64,000 nt of DNA, from the NCBI RefSeq assembly GCF_017916365.1, contig NZ_JAFMSU010000001.1, positions 310,001 through 374,000 of the forward strand, in the 5' to 3' direction. Below, one piece after another: positions 57,863-64,000 of this stretch. The stretch's first letter is position 1; every line of letters starts with the position of its first letter. The DNA is from Rufibacter roseolus. Its GTDB lineage: Bacteria; Bacteroidota; Bacteroidia; Cytophagales; Hymenobacteraceae. The translations under genes and the position numbers were made by a program. The notes beneath the pieces are model-generated. The model had not been told where the DNA came from, searched no databases, and saw nothing but the letters and a program-made list of their open reading frames with translations.

Positions 57863-58679
57863 AAAATGCCTCTGATCTTATTGGAGCTGTATATTTCACG
57901 GGCACTTTCTCTCCGTCTTGGATTCCGGGCGACCACTTGGGCATGGCTTGCACCACTTTCCGCCCGATTTCCCCCAGGAACTCATGCGTAGTTTTCACTA
58001 CCCTGAATTGGACCACGTCACCATTCTGGTTTACCACAAATGAAAAGACAACCAATCCATTCACTTTCTTGGGGTGTGCCTTTATGCCCTTCCTGAAACT
58101 TTGGGCTAAATACTTGAACATCTCCTTGTCGCCGCCAGGGAATTGCGGCATCACTTCAAACGGATAGAACGGAACCTCTTGCCCGTTTTCATCATAGCAG
58201 GTGCCTTTCACTAATTTGCCTTGCGCATACACCTCGTGCCGCTTCCGTTGTCCGTTAGGATGGAATACGTTCATATCTCCTTCCAACGTCCCATTTACAT
58301 GGGGTTGCTCCCATCTTAACTTTCCATTTTCGAACCAAGCCTCTGATTTTCCTACCACCTGATTCTTAACATACATGGTTCGCTTTTCCAGTTGTCCATT
58401 CCGGTGCCAGTTCAGAGAGAGCCCATCTCGCACAGAATCGACCTTGCTGAAGTTGATTTCCTCATACTTCTCGCCGTTGATGAAAAAATCTTTCTGATAC
58501 CCACGGCCAGTTTTGGGGTCTGTAATGCGCACTACTCTATAATAAGCAGCCTCGGGCTGCGGAACCTCATCAAAGTCAGCGCTTAGGTAAGTAAGGGTAG
58601 AATCTGTTTGACTGAAGCCGGTGCCGGCAGCAAAAAGCAACAGGCATAGGGTAAGCAATACGTTTACTTGTTTGTTCAT
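57861..58679 (-). CDS. Exported MORN-repeat / TonB C-terminal domain protein
   Basis: The ATG at 58679 gives 272 residues with signal peptide MNKQVNVLLTLCLLLFAAG, cut near FSQ. The middle has MORN/YwqK-like repeats (LSLNWHRNGQLEKRTMY, SEAWFENGKLRWEQPH, MNVFHPNGQRKRHEVY). The C-terminal 90 residues resemble the TonB energy-transducer C-terminal domain (MPQFPGGDKEMFKYLAQSF, VNGLVVFSFVVNQNGDVV). It lacks a TonB-type transmembrane anchor, so it is not a classical TonB. Such exported TonB_C proteins are common in Bacteroidota and uncharacterised. Confidence 0.85.
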   Translation of the reverse strand: MNKQVNVLLTLCLLLFAAGTGFSQTDSTLTYLSADFDEVPQPEAAYYRVVRITDPKTGRGYQKDFFINGEKYEEINFSKVDSVRDGLSLNWHRNGQLEKRTMYVKNQVVGKSEAWFENGKLRWEQPHVNGTLEGDMNVFHPNGQRKRHEVYAQGKLVKGTCYDENGQEVPFYPFEVMPQFPGGDKEMFKYLAQSFRKGIKAHPKKVNGLVVFSFVVNQNGDVVQFRVVKTTHEFLGEIGRKVVQAMPKWSPGIQDGEKVPVKYTAPIRSEAF

Positions 58680-58762
58680 AACTAGTGAAGCCATTCGCCT
58701 CTGGCTCATGGCACATTTTGCACACTTTTTCTGTTATTGCAAGATAAGCACTATTTTTAGGA

Positions 58763-59068
58763 ATGATTCTTTTCAACGAGACCGTTAGCATAGACAACTC
58801 CGTGGCCGCCGAGTGGCTCCAGTGGATGCAGGAAACGCATATCCCTGAGGTGATGGCCACTACTTATTTTGTAAAGTTCCAGATTGCCAAAGTGATGGAA
58901 GAGGAAGACACCGGAGGCACCACCTACGCCGTGCAGTACTTCGCCCGCCACATGGATGACCTGATGGAGTACCACCGCGACCATGACCAGAACATGCAGG
59001 CCAAAATGCAGGCTAAGTATGCCGGTCAGTATGCCGCCTTCAGAACCGTATTGGAAGTGGTAGGATAG
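58763..59068 (+). CDS. DUF4286 family protein
   Basis: This 101-residue soluble protein matches DUF4286: ILFNETVSIDNSVAAEWLQW at the N-terminus, HIPEVMATTYFVKFQIAKVM, then TYAVQYFARHMDDLMEYHRD and AFRTVLEVV. The length is normal. The fold is ferredoxin-like by family description and the function unknown. It is divergent from the MORN/TonB gene and followed by a terminator. Confidence 0.9.
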   Translation: MILFNETVSIDNSVAAEWLQWMQETHIPEVMATTYFVKFQIAKVMEEEDTGGTTYAVQYFARHMDDLMEYHRDHDQNMQAKMQAKYAGQYAAFRTVLEVVG

Positions 59069-59155
59069 TTAGTGATTAGTTGTTCGTTGTTGGTTATTAG
59101 TTATCAGCTATTGATCTACAGCCAGATCAGTAATTGTTTTTAGCCCATATTTATG

Positions 59156-59194
59156 AAAAAGCCCTGAAACCAGATGCTAGTTTCAGGGCTTTTT
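59156..59194 (+). terminator. Terminator of the DUF4286 gene
   Basis: Perfect arms AAAAAGCCCTGAAA and TTTCAGGGCTTTTT with an 11-nt loop. Confidence 0.8.
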
Positions 59195-59273
59195 CATTTG
59201 AGGAACCTTGGGAATAAACCTGAGCCTTAGGTGTTAGTTAATATAAGCTAACCTTATTTTAGCCCGTTTATGC

Positions 59274-59315
59274 AAAAAGGCCTTCAAAACACAAATGCGG
59301 TTTAAAGGCCTTTTT
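59274..59315 (-). terminator. Terminator of the GNAT gene
   Basis: Arms AAAAAGGCCTT and AAAGGCCTTTTT around a 15-nt loop, 17 bp past the GNAT stop, T-run on both strands. Confidence 0.7.
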
Positions 59316-59332
59316 CTTTGGCAGGAGAAAGC

Positions 59333-59809
59333 CTAAAACTGCTGCAGTTCCTCGTGGCTCAAGTTGCAGTTGATCCATTCGCCGTCTAGGTTGGCGCCTA
59401 TGCTGCGGTAGAAGTTGATGGCGGGCTCGTTCCAGTCCAGCACCTGCCACTTCATGCGCTTGTAGTTTTCCTCTTTAGCAGTCTGCACCACGGCGTTGAA
59501 CAGCATCCGGCCCAGGCCCTGGCGGCGCAGCCGTTCCGTCACCACAATGTCCTCCAGGAACAGCATCTTGCCTTTCCAGGTAGAGTAGGCGGTGTAATAC
59601 AGCGCGATGCCCACAATGCCTTCCTGGGCTGACTCGGCCACGAAGAACTCAAAGATAGGCCGCTCCCCAAAACCATCTCGGCGCATGTCTTCCACGGTAT
59701 TAGTGACTTCATCGGGGGCTTTCTCGTAGACGGCCAGTTCTACAATCAGGGCGTGCACGCCGGGCAGATCGGCTTCGGTGCCTCTCCGTACTTTTATGGT
59801 TTCGCTCAT
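59333..59809 (-). CDS. GNAT N-acetyltransferase, diamine/SSAT-like
   Basis: This 158-residue enzyme transfers acetyl from acetyl-CoA. The sequence resembles spermidine/spermine N1-acetyltransferase: IVELAVYEKAPDEV near residues 23-36, FEFFVAESAQEGIVGIALYY, STWKGKMLFLEDIVVTERLR, the acetyl-CoA loop RRQGLGRMLF (Q/RxxGxG/A) and WQVLDWNEPAINFYRSIGA. A polyamine or thialysine-like amine is a likely substrate. It is transcribed alone. Confidence 0.9.
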   Translation of the reverse strand: MSETIKVRRGTEADLPGVHALIVELAVYEKAPDEVTNTVEDMRRDGFGERPIFEFFVAESAQEGIVGIALYYTAYSTWKGKMLFLEDIVVTERLRRQGLGRMLFNAVVQTAKEENYKRMKWQVLDWNEPAINFYRSIGANLDGEWINCNLSHEELQQF

Positions 59810-60162
59810 AATGCTTTTCTAAAAGGCCTCTCGGCCGATGGTGCTGCAAATTACGCCTCCGCGGACCTAAACAAAAAAGCAATCGGCACTGCTTTCCCAA
59901 ATTCATCAGGCCCGCTCCGGCTGCCACTCACCTTAAGATCACCTACCACTCACCCCAGAATACGTCTCATCCGCTTATTCAGGACGGTTTTTGGTTATTA
60001 AACCGCTTACTATTGTCCCAGACAAACGGCCAAACTGCCTTCGTCTTCCAACCCAAAATCCATCCCCTGAAAACAAAAAATGATAAACCCGATATGGAAA
60101 ATGTAAGCTTAAAACACCTAGCCTCCAAGGCACGGCAAGTACCACGTCAATCCACCGGCTTC

Positions 60163-62241
60163 ATGAAGCATTCAACGTCACCTCTCAAAGCCTTCGCGCT
60201 GCTGGCGTTCTTGCTGACCGCAGCCATAGGCAACGGGCAGGCTCAGAAAGCACCCTCAGAAATCATCTGGGACAAATACGGCGTGCCGCACGTGTACAGC
60301 CAGAACACCGCTGAGATGTACTACGCCTTCGGGTGGGCGCAGATGCACAACCACGCCAACCTCCTGCTGGAACTCTACGGACAAGCCCGGGGCCGCGCCT
60401 CTGAGTATTGGGGCGACAAATACCTCAACGCAGACAAGCAGGTGCACCTGTTCAACCTGCCCGAAACCGCCAAAAAGCAGTATGCCCAACAGCCACCCGA
60501 GGGCAAGCAGCATTTAGACGCCTTCGTGCGTGGGGTGAACGCCTATGCCCAGATGCACCCGGAAGCCATTGACCCAGCCAAAAAGCAAGTACTGCCCATT
60601 ACGGCCTCTGATGTGCTGGCCCACAGTTCCCGCGTCATTTGCCTGGAGTTCCTGGGCAGCGATGACATTCGGGCGGCCGTGCGCGAGATAACGCCGGGCT
60701 CCAACGCCTACGCCATTTCGCCCTCCCGGTCGGCGTCCAAGAAAGCCATGCTGGTGACCAATCCGCACCTGCCCTGGGAAGACTTCTTCGTGTTCTTTGA
60801 GGCGCACTTGTCGGCGCCGGGGTTCAACGCCTATGGGGTGTCACTGGTGGGGCAGCCTATCCTGAATATCGCCTTCAACGATCACCTGGGCTGGACGCAC
60901 ACTGTGAACACCATCGATGCCTCTGACCGATACGAGCTCACGCTGCAGAACGGCGGTTACCTGCTGGACGGCAAAGTTCAAGCATTCGAGAAAAGGACCG
61001 TGCCGCTGAAGATCCGGCAAGCCGATGGCTCTGTGAAAACGGAAAATATGGTTATCGCGTCATCTAAGCATGGTCCAGTGGTAGGCGAGAAGAACGGCAA
61101 AGCCTATGCCGTGCGCATTGCCGGGCTGGAGAACGGACTGCTGGGCACGCAGTACCACAAAATGGCGCAGGCCAAAAACTGGCAGGAGTTTGAAGCGGCG
61201 ATCAGGATGCTGCAGAATCCGCTGTTCAACATCATCTACGCAGATAAAGCCGGCAACATCCTGTATCTGTTCAACGGCAACGTGCCTAAACGCCCCGAGG
61301 GCGACTGGGCGTTCTGGAACGGCACCGTAGACGGACGCTCCTCCAGGTACATCTGGAACTCCTACCATCCCTACGAAGACCTGCCCAAAGTCCTCAACCC
61401 CGGCACCGGTTTCGTGCAGAACGCCAATGACGCGCCCTGGACCAGCACCTACCCTGTAGCCCTCAAACCCGCTGATTTCCCCGCCTATATGGCGCCGCTG
61501 GAAACCCAACTAAGACCGCAGCGCGCCGTGAACATGCTCAAAGACGATGCATTCATTTCCTTTGACGAACTGGTGGCCTACAAGATGAACACCGGCATGG
61601 AATCGGCGGACCGCTTTCTGGATGATTTGCTCATAGCAGTGCAAAAACACCCTGATCCCGTCGCCCAAAGAGCCGCCGCCGTGTTGCAGAAATGGGACAG
61701 ACAAACCGAGGCCCACAGCAAAGGCGCCATCCTGTTCGCCCGTTGGTTTGACAAAATGCGCGAAGACATGTTCACCACGCCCTGGAACCCCGACCAACCC
61801 TTCACCACGCCGGATGGCCTCAAGGATCCGCAAAAAGCCGTGGCCCTGCTGGTGACCACCGCCAACGAAGTAGAGAAACGCTACGGCGCTCTTGATGTAG
61901 CCTGGGGCGAAGTGTACCGCTTCAGGGTGGGCGATTACAACGTGCCCGGCAACGGCGCGCCCGGCCACTACGGCGTCTTCCGGACCATGTACTACTACAG
62001 CGCCGATGACAACAAAGAATACGCCTTCCACGGGGATTCCTACGTAGCCATCACCGAGTTCGGGGACAAGGTGAGAGCCCAGGTGCTGCTCAGCTACGGC
62101 AACGCCACCCAACCCGGCAGCAAACACCGCGGCGACCAACTGCAACTGCTGTCAGAAAAGAAGCTTCGGCCCGCCTTGCTGGAGAAACAGGAGATCCTAA
62201 AAAATATGGAGAAGCGGGAACAGTTGCAGATGAACCAGTGA
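60163..62241 (+). CDS. Penicillin acylase family amidohydrolase
   Basis: This Ntn-hydrolase is made as a precursor that cuts itself into two subunits and hydrolyses amides such as acyl-homoserine lactones or beta-lactam side chains. I start at the ATG at 60163 (692 residues), which gives a signal peptide (PLKAFALLAFLLTAAIGNG, cut near QAQ); the frame runs back to a TTG at 60013. The alpha part has EIIWDKYGVPHVYSQ. The nucleophile is S180 at the cut site PGSNAYAISPSRS. Downstream motifs include NPHLPWEDF, FNAYGVSLVGQPILNIAFND and HLGWTHTVN. It is periplasmic; the substrate is unknown. Confidence 0.92.
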   Translation: MKHSTSPLKAFALLAFLLTAAIGNGQAQKAPSEIIWDKYGVPHVYSQNTAEMYYAFGWAQMHNHANLLLELYGQARGRASEYWGDKYLNADKQVHLFNLPETAKKQYAQQPPEGKQHLDAFVRGVNAYAQMHPEAIDPAKKQVLPITASDVLAHSSRVICLEFLGSDDIRAAVREITPGSNAYAISPSRSASKKAMLVTNPHLPWEDFFVFFEAHLSAPGFNAYGVSLVGQPILNIAFNDHLGWTHTVNTIDASDRYELTLQNGGYLLDGKVQAFEKRTVPLKIRQADGSVKTENMVIASSKHGPVVGEKNGKAYAVRIAGLENGLLGTQYHKMAQAKNWQEFEAAIRMLQNPLFNIIYADKAGNILYLFNGNVPKRPEGDWAFWNGTVDGRSSRYIWNSYHPYEDLPKVLNPGTGFVQNANDAPWTSTYPVALKPADFPAYMAPLETQLRPQRAVNMLKDDAFISFDELVAYKMNTGMESADRFLDDLLIAVQKHPDPVAQRAAAVLQKWDRQTEAHSKGAILFARWFDKMREDMFTTPWNPDQPFTTPDGLKDPQKAVALLVTTANEVEKRYGALDVAWGEVYRFRVGDYNVPGNGAPGHYGVFRTMYYYSADDNKEYAFHGDSYVAITEFGDKVRAQVLLSYGNATQPGSKHRGDQLQLLSEKKLRPALLEKQEILKNMEKREQLQMNQ

Positions 62242-62256
62242 CCAAGTCAGTACTTT

Positions 62257-62322
62257 AAACTGCCTGTCTCTGTTTTGGGGCTGTTTTCATGGAAATGGCT
62301 TCAAAACAGAGACAGGCAGTTT
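62257..62322. terminator. Perfect 21-bp stem hairpin between convergent genes
   Basis: Arms 62257-62277 and 62302-62322 are fully complementary (outer part AAACTGCCTGTCTCTG). The 24-nt loop carries the recurrent-family tip GGGCTGTTTTCATGGAAATG. It overlaps the LytTR stop and serves both genes. Confidence 0.75.
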
Positions 62323-63172
62323 ACAGGGCGTACTCCCGCATCCAAGCGTTGAACTCCGGGGTCCTTCTTCGGCTCACGAAGACTTCCTCTTTGAAGGCGG
62401 GTTCCAGGGAAATGAGCAGGCGGCCGGTGCCGTCTGAGGAGAACCGCCGCACGGCGCTCATCTGGGCCAGCACCTGTCGGTTCAGCCGGAAGAAAACATC
62501 CGGGGGGAGGGTGTTCTCAAAATGCTCCAGCGTCTCGTCTACCAGGTAATCTTTCCCATGAAAGGTGCGCAGGAAGGTGAGTTCTTTGGCTTTGTAGAAA
62601 TAAGCGACCTCGGTGAGGGGCACGGGCACCTGGGATTTACCCTGCTGGGCCATGATGTTGCGGGTGGGCACCTCGGGTTTTGGTTCCGGGATGAGCGGCG
62701 CCCGTTCCTGTTTCAGGTTCTGGAGTTTGGTTTCGTACTCTTGCTGCACCCGCAGCAGGGCATACAGCAAGTGAAGCCCCGTAAACATCAGGAAAGCCAC
62801 CGGCACATCGGTCACGAACACCACCGTGACACTGAACACATCGGCGCGCTGCGCGGCCATGATGAACTCGTTGTAAACGAAGGAGATGAGCGTAACCAGC
62901 AGCAGCGTAACCCCGATGCCCAGAAAGGCTTGCTGCAACAGGCGCTCAAAAGGTGCCGTGAGCCAGGAGTAGCGTTGGTCCAGCCGTTCAATGATCCAAC
63001 GGTTGTACTCCCAGAGCGCCCAGATGGATACCATGCAGACAGCCAGGTCCGCGTAGTAATCGGGGTTGCGCAATAGCTCAATCAGGGGCGCCGGCTCCCC
63101 CACGTGCCTGAACAGCAGCCCCAGGAAGGGCGCTACGGCCAATCTGGTTTTCAGGTCGGGGTAACGTGCCAT
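62321..63172 (-). CDS. Membrane-anchored LytTR DNA-binding regulator
   Basis: This 283-residue protein joins an N-terminal membrane part, with helices at about 42-58, 85-106 and 115-142, to a C-terminal LytTR DNA-binding domain at about 178-283 (VAYFYKAKELTFLRTFHGKD, LPPDVFFRLNRQVLAQMSAV, RRTPEFNAWM). A proline-rich linker lies near residue 165. There is no receiver domain, so the membrane part itself may sense a signal. Such membrane LytTR proteins are frequent in Bacteroidota. The target genes are unknown; it converges with the penicillin acylase gene. Confidence 0.9.
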   Translation of the reverse strand: MARYPDLKTRLAVAPFLGLLFRHVGEPAPLIELLRNPDYYADLAVCMVSIWALWEYNRWIIERLDQRYSWLTAPFERLLQQAFLGIGVTLLLVTLISFVYNEFIMAAQRADVFSVTVVFVTDVPVAFLMFTGLHLLYALLRVQQEYETKLQNLKQERAPLIPEPKPEVPTRNIMAQQGKSQVPVPLTEVAYFYKAKELTFLRTFHGKDYLVDETLEHFENTLPPDVFFRLNRQVLAQMSAVRRFSSDGTGRLLISLEPAFKEEVFVSRRRTPEFNAWMREYAL

Positions 63173-63300
63173 GCTTGCGGAGATAGGGTGGATTGCCCTT
63201 TAAAGATAATCATCTGCCGGAGAGGACACCAACCCAAGCGGCTCTCTTTTTCACCCAAAAGTTTAAACACGTTTTGGGCCCGAATTCCCCAAAGAAGTAC

Positions 63301-63333
63301 AAAAGCCGATACTCCAAGGGAATATCGGCTTTT
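63301..63333 (-). terminator. Terminator of the prolyl oligopeptidase gene
   Basis: Arms AAAAGCCGATA and TATCGGCTTTT with an 11-nt loop, 23 bp past the stop. Confidence 0.75.
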
Positions 63334-63355
63334 AGCTATATTACAGACTGGGCTT

Positions 63356-64000
63356 CTATTGCGCCGCGTAAGGATTCACACCCATGTTGTAGTACACAAA
63401 CGACCACACATCAGCGGCCTCGGCGATCTGGGCGGTGGTGGATTTCCCGGCACCGTGCCCGGCTTTCACGTCTACCCTGATGAGGTACGGATTGGTCCCG
63501 GCACCTTTCTCCTGCAGCGTAGCAATGTACTTGAACGAGTGCGCCGGCACCACACGGTCATCGTGGTCGGCGGTGGTGACCAGGGTGGCCGGATAGTTTA
63601 CGCCTTCCTTGATGTTATGGATGGGCGAGAACTTCATCAGATTCTGGAACTGCGCGGGATCATCTGAGGAACCGTACTCCGGCACCCAGGCCCACCCGAT
63701 GGTGAATTTATGGAAGCGCAGCATGTCCATCACGCCCACGGCCGGCAAGGCCACCTTGAACAGATCGGGGCGCTGGTTTACCACGGCGCCAATGAGCAGA
63801 CCGCCGTTGGAACCGCCGGCAATGGCCAGCTTTTGTGAGGACGTGTATTTCTGCTTGATCAGGTACTCGGCGGCCCCTATGAAATCATCGAAGACGTTCT
63901 GCTTGTTGGGCGTCATGCCCGCTTTGTGCCAGGCCTCGCCGTACTCGCCGCCACCCCTGATGTTGGCCACCGCAAACACGCCGCCGTTCTCCAGCCACAC
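63356..64000 (-). CDS. Prolyl oligopeptidase family serine peptidase, 5' end beyond window (partial)
   Basis: Only the C-terminal 214 residues lie inside the window; the gene continues past base 64000. This is the S9 alpha/beta-hydrolase domain: [20 protein letters not shown], the nucleophile elbow [19 protein letters not shown], catalytic Asp in [17 protein letters not shown] and catalytic His in [20 protein letters not shown]. These features match prolyl endopeptidases, which cut after proline in peptides. The N-terminal propeller and any signal peptide are outside the window, so the location of the product is open. Confidence 0.92.
   Translation of the reverse strand: MWLENGGVFAVANIRGGGEYGEAWHKAGMTPNKQNVFDDFIGAAEYLIKQKYTSSQKLAIAGGSNGGLLIGAVVNQRPDLFKVALPAVGVMDMLRFHKFTIGWAWVPEYGSSDDPAQFQNLMKFSPIHNIKEGVNYPATLVTTADHDDRVVPAHSFKYIATLQEKGAGTNPYLIRVDVKAGHGAGKSTTAQIAEAADVWSFVYYNMGVNPYAAQ

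Noticed and set aside
59821-60162. Upstream coding extension of the penicillin acylase from TTG at 60013
   Set aside because: The residues before the ATG at 60163 are polar and would displace the signal peptide from the N-terminus.
61510-62145. Minus-strand frame of 211 codons opposite the penicillin acylase gene
   Set aside because: The coding strand is certain from Ntn-hydrolase motifs; the antisense product is Gly/Val/His-rich noise.
1-64000. CRISPR array, tRNA or rRNA genes, prophage or intact insertion sequence
   Set aside because: Looked for on both strands; no regularly spaced direct repeats, cloverleaf-like sequences, rRNA segments or transposase/integrase genes were recognised. A dedicated scan could still find a divergent tRNA.

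Overview
The window reads as a stretch of chromosome from a Bacteroidota bacterium, most likely Cytophagales/Hymenobacteraceae (the Rufibacter, Pontibacter or Hymenobacter neighbourhood). The support is type IX secretion (T9SS) C-terminal tails on three proteins, a TonB-dependent receptor, many lipoproteins, Bacteroidota-specific small families (DUF4286, DUF3667, DUF4256), few Shine-Dalgarno sites, and several exact TAnnTTTG -7 promoter elements. The genus is inferred. No rRNA, tRNA, CRISPR array, phage or intact insertion sequence was seen.

Layout. 1-7.1 kb: a minus-strand cluster with a Tat-signalled TldD, TldE/PmbA, DUF2442, DUF4159, MoxR ATPase, DUF559 nuclease-like protein and a DUF58 protein cut by the window edge. 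7.3-12.5 kb: a subtilase with a T9SS tail, a DUF2807 protein and a DUF3667 membrane protein. 12.7-15.4 kb: small, mostly hypothetical genes. 15.6-18.2 kb: a BlaI/M56 repressor-sensor pair with three operator-like palindromes. 18.4-24.3 kb: a secreted beta protein, ArfB, a DUF481 protein, an MBL-rhodanese sulfur protein and a cyanophycinase. 24.4-28.3 kb: two paralogous T9SS-tailed proteins and a thioredoxin-reductase-like flavoprotein. 28.7-33.5 kb: FadL, a GDSL lipoprotein and three small lipoproteins. 33.6-38.3 kb: PolA, a 2TM protein and class II aldolase. 39.5-41.4 kb: LemA-TPM-TPM. 41.7-44.9 kb: a sugar nucleotidyltransferase, a nitronate monooxygenase-like enzyme and small exported proteins. 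45-49.4 kb: a DUF433/DUF5615 toxin-antitoxin pair coupled to a Crp/Fnr regulator, then YgiD, DoxX, an AraC regulator and thioredoxin. 49.7-51.5 kb: HtpG. 51.9-55.3 kb: a His-rich exported protein, a TonB receptor and a periplasmic-fold lipoprotein, probably a metal-uptake operon. 55.5-64 kb: TraB/GumN, an MFS transporter, a MORN/TonB protein, DUF4286, a GNAT enzyme, a penicillin acylase, a LytTR regulator and a truncated prolyl oligopeptidase.

The most unusual content is non-coding. (1) A family of about a dozen hairpins has variable outer arms but a nearly constant tip (GGC, YG, TTTT, short loop, AAAA, CA, GCC). Most lie at gene ends, but some lie inside operons or between divergent genes. 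(2) A roughly 450-bp element occurs twice in opposite orientation, each time between convergent genes, and keeps five consecutive hairpins. (3) Three further palindromic, MITE-like repeat families interrupt intergenic regions, including the TldD/MoxR cluster. Many starts were moved inward from the longest open frame because that frame opened at TTG or GTG and an internal start gives a proper signal peptide or family N-terminus.
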